A stretch of 64,000 nucleotides of DNA from assembly GCF_002504165.1 (NCBI RefSeq), contig NZ_CP021404.1, positions 2,604,001-2,668,000 on the forward strand. The letters are read 5' to 3'. The translations under genes were made by a program, and so were the position numbers. Origin of the DNA: Pacificitalea manganoxidans. Its GTDB lineage: Bacteria; Pseudomonadota; Alphaproteobacteria; Rhodobacterales; Rhodobacteraceae. Each line of letters starts with the position of its first letter. Within the stretch, counting starts at the first letter, position 1. The notes under the pieces were generated by a model, which was given only the letters and a program-made list of their open reading frames with translations, searched no databases and was not told the origin of the DNA. This document shows, piece after piece, positions 7,936-16,863 of the stretch.

Positions 7936-8906
7936 GCGTCGCGGTCACGATCCTTGGGGCCGGTGTCGCGGGGCTAAGTGCCGCGTGGGAGATGACCCGC
8001 CGCGGCGCGGAGGTCACGCTGATCGATCCCGCGCAGGCAGACGCCCCCGGTCCCGCCGCCTGTTCTTGGTGGGCGGGCGGGATGCTGGCCCCCTATTGCG
8101 AAAGCGAAACGGCGGAGGAGCCTGTCACCCGGCTGGGTCAGGAAGCCGCCGATTGGTGGCAGGCGGCGGGCGCGGAGGTCACGCGGCGCGGCTCTCTCGT
8201 CGTGGCGCCGGGGCGGGACCGCAGCGAACTGGACCGCTTTGCCCGCCGCACCAACGCGCATGACTGGCAGGATGCGCAGGGGCTGGAGGAACTGGAGCCC
8301 GATCTCGGCGGACGGTTTGCCCGCGCGCTGCATTTCCCGACCGAGGCGCATCTGGCCCCGCGACAGGCGCTTGCCGCGCTGCGCGCCGGGCTGACGGCCA
8401 AGGGCGTTCCGGTTCAGGCCGAAGCGCCGACGCGCGGCACGCTGGTCGATTGTCGGGGCCTTGCCGCGCGCGATCTGTTGCCCGATCTGCGCGGCGTGCG
8501 GGGTGAAATGGCCGTGCTGCGCGCGCCGGAGGTGCGGTTGAGCCGCCCGGTGCGGCTGCTGCATCCACGCCACCCGCTGTATATCGTGCCACGCGGGGAT
8601 GGCATCTACATGCTGGGTGCGACGCAGATCGAAAGCGACCGGCGCGGCCCGGCCACCCTGCGTTCGGTCGTGGAACTGCTGAACGCGGCCTACACGCTGC
8701 ACCCTGCCTTTGCGGAGGCGGAGGTGCTGGAACTGGGCGCCGATGCGCGCCCCGCATTCCCCGACAATCTGCCCCGGATCACACGCGATGCCGGGCGCAT
8801 CCATGTCAACGGCCTGTTCCGGCATGGGTTTTTGCTGGCTCCCGCGATGGCTCGGATGCTGGCGGAGATGCTGCTGGACGGCGCTGAACCGGAGGTTCTG
8901 AAATGA
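7932..8906 (+). CDS. thiO: Glycine oxidase ThiO
   Basis: The 324-residue FAD enzyme of the DadA/DAAO superfamily oxidises glycine to the iminoacetate (dehydroglycine) needed for the thiazole ring. The N-terminal dinucleotide fold reads VTILGAGVAGLSAAWEM, and the C-terminal part carries GATQIES and GLFRHGFLLAPAM, which fits ThiO. Use of ThiO rather than the radical enzyme ThiH means the pathway is oxygen-dependent. The ATG at 7932 overlaps the thiD stop. The gene overlaps thiS by four bases. Confidence 0.93.
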   Translation: MSVAVTILGAGVAGLSAAWEMTRRGAEVTLIDPAQADAPGPAACSWWAGGMLAPYCESETAEEPVTRLGQEAADWWQAAGAEVTRRGSLVVAPGRDRSELDRFARRTNAHDWQDAQGLEELEPDLGGRFARALHFPTEAHLAPRQALAALRAGLTAKGVPVQAEAPTRGTLVDCRGLAARDLLPDLRGVRGEMAVLRAPEVRLSRPVRLLHPRHPLYIVPRGDGIYMLGATQIESDRRGPATLRSVVELLNAAYTLHPAFAEAEVLELGADARPAFPDNLPRITRDAGRIHVNGLFRHGFLLAPAMARMLAEMLLDGAEPEVLK

Positions 8907-9100
8907 AGATCCACGTCAATGGCACCGCGCGGGAGGTCAGCGCCACGACGCTCGACGCCGCTTTGGTGGAACTCGGCTATGGCGAGGCGCGCGTCGCGAC
9001 CGCGCTGAACGAGGCTTTTGTCCCGGCCACCGCCCGCGGGGCGCAACCGCTGGAGCCTGGCGACCGGCTGGAGATCCTCGCACCAAGGCAAGGGGGCTGA
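8903..9100 (+). CDS. thiS: Sulfur carrier protein ThiS
   Basis: A 65-residue ubiquitin-fold protein starting [12 protein letters not shown] and ending in the required Gly-Gly (PRQGG). The terminal glycine is adenylated by ThiF and converted to a thiocarboxylate that supplies sulfur to ThiG. Spacing is tight: four-base overlap with thiO and one base to thiG. Confidence 0.95.
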   Translation: MKIHVNGTAREVSATTLDAALVELGYGEARVATALNEAFVPATARGAQPLEPGDRLEILAPRQGG

Positions 9101-9101
9101 G

Positions 9102-9878
9102 ATGCCGGTATTCTATGGCACTGAAATCACATCGCGGCTGATGCTGGGCACGGCGCAATACCCCTCCCCCAAGGCGCTGAGGGAGGCGTTCCGCCGCTCC
9201 GGCGCGGGCATTGCCACCGTATCGCTACGCCGCGAGGCGGGCGGTGAGGGCGGCGCGGGCGAAGCGTTCTGGCAGATGATCCGCGATCTGAACATTCCCG
9301 TCCTGCCCAACACCGCCGGGTGCCATTCGGTGCGCGAGGCGGTGACCACGGCGCATATGGCGCGGGAGGTGTTTGACACGCGCTGGATCAAGCTGGAGGT
9401 GATCGGCCATGCCGACACGTTGCAGCCCGATCCCTTTGGCTTGCTGGAGGCCGCGCGCATCCTGACCGAAGACGGGTTTCAGGTGTTTCCCTACACGACC
9501 GAGGATGGCGTGCTGGGAGGACGGCTGCTGGAGGCGGGCTGCGAGGTGCTGATGCCCTGGGGCGCGCCGATCGGCACCGGGCTGGGGCTCAACAATATCT
9601 ACGGGCTGCGGAGCCTGCGCGCGCAGTTCCCCGATGTGCCGATGGTGATCGACGCGGGGCTGGGCCTGCCGTCACAGGCGGCGCAGGCGTTGGAGTTGGG
9701 CTTTGACGCCGTGCTGCTCAACACCGCCGTGGCAAAGGCGGGCGACCCGGCGACGATGGCCGAAGGCTTCGCCCGCGCGCTGGAGGCCGGGCGGTTGGCC
9801 TATGAGGCCGACCCGATGGAGCCGCGCGACATGGCCGCGCCCTCGACCCCCGTTCTGGGACTGGCGGTGCTGGAATGA
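9102..9878 (+). CDS. thiG: Thiazole synthase
   Basis: ThiG makes the thiazole phosphate from deoxyxylulose 5-phosphate, dehydroglycine and ThiS thiocarboxylate. The 258-residue TIM barrel has the Schiff-base lysine K97 in RWIKLEVIG, then [12 protein letters not shown] and the phosphate-binding [12 protein letters not shown]. An earlier in-frame GTG was rejected in favour of the ATG at 9102, which fits the family start and follows GGGGGCTGAG. It overlaps thiE by four bases. Confidence 0.96.
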   Translation: MPVFYGTEITSRLMLGTAQYPSPKALREAFRRSGAGIATVSLRREAGGEGGAGEAFWQMIRDLNIPVLPNTAGCHSVREAVTTAHMAREVFDTRWIKLEVIGHADTLQPDPFGLLEAARILTEDGFQVFPYTTEDGVLGGRLLEAGCEVLMPWGAPIGTGLGLNNIYGLRSLRAQFPDVPMVIDAGLGLPSQAAQALELGFDAVLLNTAVAKAGDPATMAEGFARALEAGRLAYEADPMEPRDMAAPSTPVLGLAVLE

Positions 9879-10471
9879 CGCTCGACCGGTTTTACCCGAT
9901 CTTCGACGATGTGGCGTGGCTGGAGCGCGCGCTGCCTTTGGGCGTGAAGCTGGTGCAGTTGCGGCTGAAGGACAGGCCCGAGGAGGAATTGCGCGATCAA
10001 CTGTCCCGTGGCCGCGATCTGTGCCGGGCGGCGGGCGCGGTTTTGGTGGTCAACGACCATTGGCGGCTGGCGATTGATCTGGGCTGCGACTGGCTGCATC
10101 TGGGTCAGGAGGATCTGGACGAGGCCGACCTGCCTGCCATCCGCCGCGCCGGGCTACGGCTGGGCATTTCCACCCATGACGAGGCGGAGTTGGAGCGCGC
10201 GCTGGCGCTCAACCCCGGCTACATCGCGCTGGGGCCGGTCTGGCCCACGATCCTGAAGCAGATGAAATGGCATCAGCAGGGTCTGGGCCGGGTGCGCGCG
10301 TGGAAAGACCGGATCGGGGAGATGCCGCTGGTCGCCATTGGCGGGCTGAGCGTCGCGCGCGCGCCGGAGGCGTTTGGCGCGGGCGCGGATATCGTCTCTG
10401 CCGTGACCGACATCACGCTCAACGCCGATCCCGAAGCGCGGCTGCGCGAGTGGATCGAGGTGACGCGATGA
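9875..10471 (+). CDS. thiE: Thiamine-phosphate synthase
   Basis: ThiE joins HMP-PP and thiazole phosphate to give thiamine phosphate. The 198-residue barrel shows [10 protein letters not shown] near residue 24-33, VVNDHW in place of the usual INDR-type motif, [25 protein letters not shown] and the phosphate-binding VAIGGLS. The protein is slightly shorter than E. coli ThiE but all pyrophosphate-binding motifs are present. Four-base overlaps join it to thiG and thiF. Confidence 0.93.
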   Translation: MTLDRFYPIFDDVAWLERALPLGVKLVQLRLKDRPEEELRDQLSRGRDLCRAAGAVLVVNDHWRLAIDLGCDWLHLGQEDLDEADLPAIRRAGLRLGISTHDEAELERALALNPGYIALGPVWPTILKQMKWHQQGLGRVRAWKDRIGEMPLVAIGGLSVARAPEAFGAGADIVSAVTDITLNADPEARLREWIEVTR

Positions 10472-11454
10472 GCCGCTACGCCCGGCAATTGGCCGTGCCC
10501 GGCATGGGGCCAGAGGCGCAAGCGCGGCTGGCACGGGCGCGGGTGCTGGTGATCGGCGCGGGCGGGCTGGCGGCGCCGGTGCTGCAATATCTGGTGGGCG
10601 CGGGTGTCGGGCATCTGCGGCTCGTTGATCCCGATGTGGTCGAAACCGGCAACCTGCATCGCCAGACCCTATTCCGCGAGGGTGATCTGGGTCAGCCCAA
10701 GGCGGATGCTGCGGCGCGGAGCCTTGCGACGCTGAACCCGGAGGTGCGGATCGCACCGGTGCAAGACAGCTTCACCCCCGCCACCGCGCCCGCACTGGCC
10801 GAGGGCATGGATCTGGTTTTGGACTGCGCCGACAGTTTCGCCGCGAGCTACATCGCGTCTGATCTGTGCTTGGCCGAAGGTTTGCCGCTGATCCATGCCT
10901 CGGTCGTGGGCACCGATGGCTATGCGGGCGGGTTCTGCGGCGGCGCGCCGTCGCTGCGCGCCGTGTTCCCTGATCTGCCGCAGCGCATGGGCTCCTGCGC
11001 CGAGGATGGCGTGTTGGGCCCGGTCGTGGGTGTCATCGGCAGCCTACAGGCGCAGATAGCGCTGGCGCATCTGGCGGGGCTCGCCCCCAGCCCGCTGGGC
11101 CGCATCGTCAGCTTTGACGCGGGCACGATGCGCTTCGGCGGGTTCCGGTTCGACGGCGCGCCGGAGCCGGATCATGCGCCGCGTTTCATCGATGCGCGCG
11201 ACATCACCGCCGAGGATTTCGTCATCGACCTGCGCGCCGCCGATGAGGCGCCGTTGGTGCGCCCGGACGCGCAGCGCCTGCGCGTCGAACAGATCGACAC
11301 ATTCACCCCCCTGCCCGCGCCCGACCGGCGCGCGGTGCTGTGCTGCCGTTCCGGACTCAGATCTTGGACGGCGGCGGAGCGGCTGGCAGCCCGCTGGCCC
11401 GGCCCCATCACCCTTGTCGCACTAGGCGATCCCCAAACCGGAGACACTCCATGA
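10468..11454 (+). CDS. thiF: ThiF/MoeB-type adenylyltransferase fused to rhodanese-like domain
   Basis: Residues 1-240 are the ThiF/MoeB fold that adenylates Thi[13 protein letters not shown] near 25-36, LHRQTLF and PKADAAA for ATP, and the conserved loop [10 protein letters not shown] with the cysteine equivalent to that used by ThiF. Residues 245-328 form a small rhodanese-like domain with the active-site loop CCRSGLRS (cysteine near 293), which may deliver sulfur. Oddly, both zinc CxxC pairs are missing: the usual CYRC position reads SLRAVFP and the later CPVC is absent. Position in the operon supports ThiS as the partner. Length is 328 residues. Confidence 0.88.
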   Translation: MSRYARQLAVPGMGPEAQARLARARVLVIGAGGLAAPVLQYLVGAGVGHLRLVDPDVVETGNLHRQTLFREGDLGQPKADAAARSLATLNPEVRIAPVQDSFTPATAPALAEGMDLVLDCADSFAASYIASDLCLAEGLPLIHASVVGTDGYAGGFCGGAPSLRAVFPDLPQRMGSCAEDGVLGPVVGVIGSLQAQIALAHLAGLAPSPLGRIVSFDAGTMRFGGFRFDGAPEPDHAPRFIDARDITAEDFVIDLRAADEAPLVRPDAQRLRVEQIDTFTPLPAPDRRAVLCCRSGLRSWTAAERLAARWPGPITLVALGDPQTGDTP

Positions 11455-12413
11455 AACTCGCCCTTTCCCTGTCGCTGACCCTGCTGGCCTCGCCCGCGTT
11501 CGCGCAGGACCGCATGACCGTCATTCTCGACTGGTTCGTCAATCCCGATCACGGCCCGATCATCGTGGCGCAGGAGCTGGGCTATTTCGACGAGGCTGGG
11601 CTGGAGGTCGAGGTAATCGCCCCCGCCGACCCCGCCGATCCGCCGAAGATGGCCGCCGCAGGCCGCGCCGATCTGGCGATTTCCTACCAGCCGCAGCTGC
11701 ATTTGCAGGTGGCGGAGGGGCTGCCGTTGAAGGCCGTCGGCACGCTGGTCGCCACGCCGCTCAACTGCCTGTTGGTGGAGGCTGATGGCCCGATCAAAAG
11801 CCTTGCGGACCTGAAGGGCGGCAAGATCGGCTTTTCCATCGCCGGCGTCGAAGAGGCGCTGCTGACCGCGATGCTGCAACAGGGCGATGTGGCGCTGGAC
11901 GATGTGGAATTGGTCAATGTGAACTGGTCGCTGTCGCCGTCGCTGATGTCCGGTCAGGTCGACGCGGTGATCGGCGCGTTCCGCAATTTCGAGTTGAACC
12001 AGATGGAGATCGAGGGCGTTGCGGGCAAATGCTTCTACCCCGAAGAGCATGGCGTGCCGAGTTATGACGAGCTGATCTATGTCGCCAATCCCGAAACAAT
12101 GGATGCGGATAAGATCGACCGCTTCCTGACCGCCACGGCGCGCGGCGTGCAATATATCGTCAACCATCCGCAGGAAAGCTGGGAGCTGTTTGCGGGCACC
12201 TCCGCCGAGTTGAAAGACGAGCTGAATGCCAAGGCATGGGAGGACACCCTGCCCCGCTTCGCCCTGCGCCCCGCCGCGATCGACACGGCCCGCTACGAGG
12301 CCTTCGAGGCATTTTTGCTGGAGGCCGGGCTGATCGAGACCGCGCGCCCGGTGAGCGACCTGATCGCCGGGATCGAGGCCGGGACTTCGGATGCGGCGGA
12401 CGCCGGGCAATGA
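11451..12413 (+). CDS. thiY: ABC transporter substrate-binding protein for thiamine pyrimidine precursor (ThiY type)
   Basis: The 320-residue protein has a signal peptide cut after ASPAFA and a NMT1/THI5-like fold: [22 protein letters not shown], then LAISYQPQL. ThiY proteins bind N-formyl-4-amino-5-aminomethyl-2-methylpyrimidine, a breakdown product of thiamine, in the periplasm. The neighbours thiZ (ATPase), thiX (permease) and tenA complete the salvage route, and the shared TPP riboswitch supports the assignment. It overlaps thiF by the ATGA junction and overlaps tenA in the same way. Confidence 0.9.
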   Translation: MKLALSLSLTLLASPAFAQDRMTVILDWFVNPDHGPIIVAQELGYFDEAGLEVEVIAPADPADPPKMAAAGRADLAISYQPQLHLQVAEGLPLKAVGTLVATPLNCLLVEADGPIKSLADLKGGKIGFSIAGVEEALLTAMLQQGDVALDDVELVNVNWSLSPSLMSGQVDAVIGAFRNFELNQMEIEGVAGKCFYPEEHGVPSYDELIYVANPETMDADKIDRFLTATARGVQYIVNHPQESWELFAGTSAELKDELNAKAWEDTLPRFALRPAAIDTARYEAFEAFLLEAGLIETARPVSDLIAGIEAGTSDAADAGQ

Positions 12414-13099
12414 GCTACGGCGCGACCTTCCCCCTCTGGCGGCAGGCGTCGGGCGAGGTATGGCGGGATTACACCCGCCATGCCTTCGTCACCGAGCTGG
12501 GCGATGGTACCCTCCCGCGTGAGGCATTTCTCGGCTATCTGGTGCAGGACTACCTGTTTTTGGTGCATTTCGCACGGGCGTGGGCGCTGGCGGTGACCAA
12601 GGCCGACACCATCGACGAAATGCGGCTATGCGCCGCTACGGTGCACGCCCTGATCGACGAGGAAATGCGGCTGCATGTGGTCACCTGCGCCGAGGCCGGG
12701 ATCGACGAAGACATGCTGGCCCGGGCGGAGGAGAAGACCGCCAATATCGCCTATACCCGCTATGTTCTGGATGCCGGTCACGCGGGGGATTTTCTGGACC
12801 TGCTCGCCGCGCTCGCGCCCTGTGTGCTGGGCTATGGCGAAATAGGCGCGCGGCTGCTGGCCGAGGGGCGCGCGGCGGGCACGCTCGACACCAACCCCTA
12901 TGCCGCGTGGATCACCACCTATGGCGGCGACGAGTATCAGCAGGTTTGCACGGCGGTGGGCAACCTGATCGACACCGCCGTGGCGCGGCGGCTGGGCGAT
13001 GCGCCTGACACCACGCCGCGCTGGACGACGCTGACCCAGCGCTTCGCCACCGCGACCCGGCTGGAGGTCGGGTTCTGGGATATGGGGCTGACCGGGTGA
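12410..13099 (+). CDS. tenA: Aminopyrimidine aminohydrolase TenA
   Basis: TenA hydrolyses aminomethylpyrimidine to HMP, feeding ThiD. The 229-residue all-helical protein keeps the catalytic cysteine C138 in LAPCVLGYGEIG and a glutamate near 219 in RLEVGFWDM, so it belongs to the cysteine-containing TenA class. Aromatic residues in QDYLFLVHFARAW line the pocket as in the family. Being between thiY and thiZ, it fits salvage of imported pyrimidine. The start overlaps the thiY stop. Confidence 0.92.
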   Translation: MSYGATFPLWRQASGEVWRDYTRHAFVTELGDGTLPREAFLGYLVQDYLFLVHFARAWALAVTKADTIDEMRLCAATVHALIDEEMRLHVVTCAEAGIDEDMLARAEEKTANIAYTRYVLDAGHAGDFLDLLAALAPCVLGYGEIGARLLAEGRAAGTLDTNPYAAWITTYGGDEYQQVCTAVGNLIDTAVARRLGDAPDTTPRWTTLTQRFATATRLEVGFWDMGLTG

Positions 13100-13827
13100 G
13101 CGCGCCCGCGCTGCGATTTTCGGGCGCGTTGCGGGTGGCCGGGCGGGTGCTGTTCGACCGGATCGAGTTGACGGCCCCCGCCGGGCACTGGACCTGTCTT
13201 CTGGGCCCTTCCGGCATAGGCAAATCGACGGTGCTGCACGGGTTCGCCGGTTTGGCCGAAACCGATGGCGCGGCGATGGCGGCGGACGGGCACCCGCTGC
13301 CGGGGCGGGTGGCGCTGATGGCGCAGTCCGACATGCTGCTGCCGTGGCTCAGCATCGGAGCCAATGTCACGCTGGGCGACCGGCTGCGCGGCACACGGAC
13401 CGATGCGGACCGCGCGGCGCAGGTGCTGCGCGATGTCGGGCTTGCCGATCTGGCACAGCGGAAACCACGAGCCCTGTCCGGCGGCCAACGGCAGCGCGCC
13501 GCGCTGGCGCGGGTGCTTTACGAGGACCGCCCCGTGGTGCTGCTGGATGAGCCTTTCTCAGCGCTCGATGTGGCGACCCGCACGGCCATGCAGGCGCTGG
13601 CGGCCCGCGAACTGGCCGGGCGCACCGTGCTGCATGTGACCCATGACCCGGCGGAGGCCGCGCGGCTGGGACAACAGATCCTCATCATGACCCGTGCCGG
13701 GATCACGCCCGCGCCCCCTGCTGCCGCGCCGATCCCGCGCGCGCCGATCCCGCGCGCGCCGGATGCCGCCGACACGCTGACGGTAACCGGGGCGCTGACC
13801 CGCGCCTTGCTGGAGACCGTCCCATGA
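13096..13827 (+). CDS. thiZ: ABC transporter ATP-binding protein of pyrimidine uptake (ThiZ type)
   Basis: A 243-residue ATPase: Walker A GPSGIGKS at 37-44, signature LSGGQRQR at 127-134, Walker B VVLLDEP at 147-153 and the switch histidine in HVTHD. It energises ThiX/ThiY uptake. It begins with GTG overlapping the tenA stop. Near the C-terminus a 15-bp tandem repeat (13726-13755) gives the sequence APIPRAPIPRAP, a variable linker that is not part of the ATPase fold. The final codon overlaps the thiX start. Confidence 0.91.
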   Translation: MSAPALRFSGALRVAGRVLFDRIELTAPAGHWTCLLGPSGIGKSTVLHGFAGLAETDGAAMAADGHPLPGRVALMAQSDMLLPWLSIGANVTLGDRLRGTRTDADRAAQVLRDVGLADLAQRKPRALSGGQRQRAALARVLYEDRPVVLLDEPFSALDVATRTAMQALAARELAGRTVLHVTHDPAEAARLGQQILIMTRAGITPAPPAAAPIPRAPIPRAPDAADTLTVTGALTRALLETVP

Positions 13828-14561
13828 AGATCGTCCATCTGATTGCACCGGCGCTGCTGGCGCTGGCGCTGTGGCAGGCGGCGGTTGTCGTGCTCGACAT
13901 GCCAAGTTTCATCCTGCCCGCTCCGGCGGCGGTGGCGGCGCGGCTGTGGCTGAGCCGCGCGCTTATCGCCGAACACGCATGGGTCACATTGGTCGAGGTG
14001 CTGGCCGGGCTGGCACTGGGCGCGGGGCTTGGCTGGGTGTCGGCGGTGGCGCTGGCCTTTAGCGCCGGAGCGCGGCGGCTGGTGCAGCCCCTGCTGGTTT
14101 TCAGCCAAGCGGTGCCGGTCTTCGCGCTGGCTCCGATCCTGACGCTGTGGTTCGGCTACGGGCTGTTGTCGAAAATCGCGATGGCGCTGTTGATCATCTA
14201 TTTCCCTGTCACCTCGGCGTTCCTAGACGCGCTGCTGCGCACGCCGCCCGACTGGCTGGCACAGGCGCGGGTGATGGGCGCGACGCGCTGGCGGCTGATG
14301 TGGCGGGTGCGCATCCCCGCCGCGCTGCCGGGGTTTCTGACCGGGCTGAAACTGGCGGTGGTCTACGCGCCCATCGGCGCAGTGATCGGCGAATGGGTCG
14401 GCGCATCGCGGGGGCTGGGCTATCTCATGCTGCTCGCCAATGGCCGCGCCCGTATCGACCTGATGTTCGCTGCGCTGCTGACGCTGGCGGTGATGACGAT
14501 GCTGCTGCATGCGCTGGCCAACCTTGCCATTGCCCGGATTCTTGCGCGGCGCGAGGCGTGA
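13824..14561 (+). CDS. thiX: ABC transporter permease of pyrimidine uptake (ThiX type)
   Basis: A 245-residue inner-membrane protein of the BPD_transp_1 (SsuC/TauC-like) family with about six spans. The cytoplasmic coupling motif is seen as QARVMGATRWRLMWRVRIPAALP near 140-162, and GEWVGASRGLGYLM follows as in the NMT1-associated permeases. It is the last gene of the thi operon and is followed by a strong terminator hairpin. Confidence 0.92.
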   Translation: MKIVHLIAPALLALALWQAAVVVLDMPSFILPAPAAVAARLWLSRALIAEHAWVTLVEVLAGLALGAGLGWVSAVALAFSAGARRLVQPLLVFSQAVPVFALAPILTLWFGYGLLSKIAMALLIIYFPVTSAFLDALLRTPPDWLAQARVMGATRWRLMWRVRIPAALPGFLTGLKLAVVYAPIGAVIGEWVGASRGLGYLMLLANGRARIDLMFAALLTLAVMTMLLHALANLAIARILARREA

Positions 14562-14571
14562 GGCCAAAGAA

Positions 14572-14599
14572 AAACCCCGCCGGCGATGCGGCGGGGTTT
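14572..14599. terminator. Bidirectional intrinsic terminator between thiX and the Bax-inhibitor gene
   Basis: A perfect 11-bp stem: AAACCCCGCCG (14572-14582) and CGGCGGGGTTT (14589-14599) with a 6-base loop. T-rich flanks are present on both strands (TTT on plus, a longer TTTTT run on minus), so it can end both converging transcripts. Confidence 0.88.
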
Positions 14600-14639
14600 G
14601 AATGCTGCGACCGGGACCGGTCGGGCTGTCAGGCTGCGA

Positions 14640-15362
14640 TCACTCGCGGTTGCCGAACAGCTGCAGCAGGAACATGAACATGTTGATGAAGTCCAGGTAG
14701 AGCTGCAGCGCACCCATGATCGCGGCCTTGCCCAGCCATTCGCTGTCGCCGTGGGCGGCATGGGCCAGGTAGGTGTTCTTGATGTTCTGGGTGTCGTAGG
14801 CGGTGAGGCCCGCGAAGATCAGAACGCCCAGCGCGGAGATCGCGAACATGATTGCCGGCGACGCCAGGAAGATGTTGACGATCGACGCCACGACGAGGCC
14901 GATCACGCCCATGATGAGGAACGATCCCCAGCCGGAGATGTCCTTTTTCGTGGTGTAGCCCCACAGGCTCAGCCCCGCGAATGCGATGGCGGTCACCAGA
15001 AACACCTGCGCAATAGAGAAGCCGGTATAGGCGGCAAAGATCCATGCGATGGACAGACCCATCGCCGCGGCAAAGGCGTAGAAGAACAGTTGCGCCGCGG
15101 CGGCGCTCATCTTGTTGATCATGGCGCTGAATGCGAAAACCATGATCAGCGGCGCGAACATCACGACCCATTTCAGCGGCGACATGAAGATCGTCGCGAC
15201 CAGTTGTTCGTTGGTGCCAACGCCCCAGGCCACCAGTGCGGTCAGCAGCATGCCGACCGACATCGTGCCGTAGACCTTGTTCATGTGGGCGCGAAGGCCC
15301 TCGTCGATCTGGGCGGTACGGGCACCGGCGCCGACCGTCCGGATCGTCTGGTAGTCTGCCAT
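14640..15362 (-). CDS. Bax inhibitor-1/YccA family membrane protein
   Basis: The 240-residue protein has about seven membrane spans and the family hallmarks: HMNKVYGTMSVGMLLTALVAW at the first span, GLTAYDTQNIKN in the late loop (the conserved acidic pair region) and ALQLYLDFINMF in the last span. Bacterial homologues (YccA, YbhL, BsYetJ) act as pH-sensitive calcium channels or as modulators of FtsH. GAGGAGG lies just before the ATG. It is a lone gene facing thiX. Confidence 0.93.
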   Translation of the reverse strand: MADYQTIRTVGAGARTAQIDEGLRAHMNKVYGTMSVGMLLTALVAWGVGTNEQLVATIFMSPLKWVVMFAPLIMVFAFSAMINKMSAAAAQLFFYAFAAAMGLSIAWIFAAYTGFSIAQVFLVTAIAFAGLSLWGYTTKKDISGWGSFLIMGVIGLVVASIVNIFLASPAIMFAISALGVLIFAGLTAYDTQNIKNTYLAHAAHGDSEWLGKAAIMGALQLYLDFINMFMFLLQLFGNRE

Positions 15363-15611
15363 TTAAGCCTCCTCAAGCGGGATCAGACAGCCCGGCACAT
15401 GCCGGACGCTTGGGCTTGAATATCGGGAATCGCGACGCGCGTTTCAAGATGCCAGCCTGCTGATATCGCGGATGAAGCGCGGTTTGCGGCGGATTTGCCC
15501 GGCAATGCGCCGTCATGACCCCAGCGGGGCATGGATCGGGGCGCCGACGGGACCGATAGGCCCGGAGATTGGCTGGCGCGAATGTGATCGCGCCGCAGCC
15601 CTCAGCAACAG
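15363..15611. other. Spacer; nothing recognised
   Basis: About 250 bp between the Bax-inhibitor gene start and the DUF1127 stop. It must hold the promoter of the membrane-protein gene on the minus strand. No coding frame or clear RNA fold was seen. Confidence 0.4.
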
Positions 15612-15824
15612 TCAGACGCAGGGCACATCCCAGAGGGGTCGCCGCAATTCGGCCTGCACGGCGGCCGAACTGAGGCCCAGATCATCGAGAAGCCACGGGT
15701 CCAGTTGCGCCAAGGCGCGGCGCTGGCGCCGCACCCGATACATCGCGCGCAGGCGGCGGAGGATGGTGTCATCCCTCCGGGGCAGAAGACACTGGGTGGC
15801 GACGGGGCGAAACAGAGCGAACAT
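15612..15824 (-). CDS. Small DUF1127 (YjiS-like) protein
   Basis: A 70-residue basic protein starting MFALFRPVATQCLL. The C-terminal half, RRQRRALAQLDPWLLDDLGLSS, is the DUF1127 motif (arginine-rich helix then D-x-x-L-x-D-L/I-G). Such proteins are abundant in alphaproteobacteria, where short relatives have been tied to phosphate, phage-shock or RNA-related responses; the role here is unknown. The ATG at 15824 was chosen over an upstream in-frame ATG because AAGGAAG precedes it by 6 bases. It is divergent from a LysR gene, and a LysR-type box lies 41 bp upstream, so it is the likely target of that regulator. Confidence 0.88.
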   Translation of the reverse strand: MFALFRPVATQCLLPRRDDTILRRLRAMYRVRRQRRALAQLDPWLLDDLGLSSAAVQAELRRPLWDVPCV

Positions 15825-15864
15825 AGCAGCTTCCTTCACAATTGGTGATTTGAGGGATGTCAAA

Positions 15865-15879
15865 ATCAATTCCCTTGAT
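15865..15879. promoter_or_regulatory. LysR-type T-N11-A palindrome between divergent genes
   Basis: ATCAA-TTCCC-TTGAT is a perfect inverted repeat containing T-N11-A, the usual LysR recognition form. It lies between the DUF1127 and LysR genes, 41 bp from the first and 83 bp from the second, as expected for an autoregulated divergent promoter. Confidence 0.6.
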
Positions 15880-15961
15880 CACCCTGCGCAATGCTGCTTT
15901 ATTTTGGAAACGAATGATTATGATGCCCGCCATCACGAACTGTGATATTCAGGAGACCGCC

Positions 15962-16852
15962 ATGCCCCGCAACCTTGACCTGACCGCGCTCCGCTCTTTC
16001 GTCACCGTGGCGGATGCCGGAGGCGTCACCCGCGCGGCGGGGGCGCTGAACCTGACCCAATCGGCGGTGTCGATGCAGCTTAAACGGCTGGAAGAAGGGT
16101 TGGGCCTGTCGCTGCTGGATCGGTCGACGCGCACCATGACGCTGACGCCCGAAGGCGATCAGCTGGCAGGCTACGCGCGCCGGATGCTGGCGCTGAATGA
16201 CGAGGCTTTGGGGCGGCTGACCTCTCAGGATTTTACCGGCGAGATCCTTTTGGGGGTGCCGCATGACATCGTTTACCCCTGCATTCCACGTGTGTTGAAA
16301 TCATTCTCAGCCGCATATCCGCGGATGCAGGTGCAACTGGTGTCGTCCTACACCCGGTCCTTGCGCGAAGGGTTTTCCCGCGGCGATATCGACATGATCC
16401 TGACCACCGAAGATGGGGTTGGCGACGGCGGCGAGACGCTGACCGAAGTGCCGCTGATCTGGGTCGGCGCGCCGGAGGGACAGGCGTGGAAACAACGCCC
16501 GCTGAGATTGGCGTTCGAGCAGTTCTGCATTTTCCGTCCCTCGGTTCAGCAGGCGCTCGATGCGGCAGGCATCCCGTGGGAAATGGCGGTGCAATCCGAC
16601 AGCACGCGGACGGTCGAGGCCACGGTCAGCGCCGATCTGGCGGTGCATGCGCTGATCGAAGGGATGGAGCCGCCCTATATAGAGCGCATCCATCATCAAG
16701 GCGCCCTGCCCGATCTGCGACAGATCCGCATTAATCTGTATACCTCGGAGCTTGCCGGGAACGAGGCGCGCAGGGCGTTGGCGGATATGATCCGCACGAC
16801 CTACCGCAACTCCCTGCCCGAACGGCCCCGCATGGTGGCGCAGGCAGGCTGA
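15962..16852 (+). CDS. LysR-family transcriptional regulator
   Basis: A 296-residue LysR protein: winged helix-turn-helix at residues 4-62 (TALRSFVTVADAGGVTRAAGALNLTQSAVSMQ region) followed by a LysR substrate-binding domain from about 88. AGGAGA precedes the ATG at 15962; an earlier in-frame start at 15857 would run through the intergenic palindrome and was rejected. It is transcribed away from the DUF1127 gene and converges with the quinone oxidoreductase gene 11 bp downstream. The effector is unknown. Confidence 0.92.
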   Translation: MPRNLDLTALRSFVTVADAGGVTRAAGALNLTQSAVSMQLKRLEEGLGLSLLDRSTRTMTLTPEGDQLAGYARRMLALNDEALGRLTSQDFTGEILLGVPHDIVYPCIPRVLKSFSAAYPRMQVQLVSSYTRSLREGFSRGDIDMILTTEDGVGDGGETLTEVPLIWVGAPEGQAWKQRPLRLAFEQFCIFRPSVQQALDAAGIPWEMAVQSDSTRTVEATVSADLAVHALIEGMEPPYIERIHHQGALPDLRQIRINLYTSELAGNEARRALADMIRTTYRNSLPERPRMVAQAG

Positions 16853-16863
16853 CGGCGCGAGCC

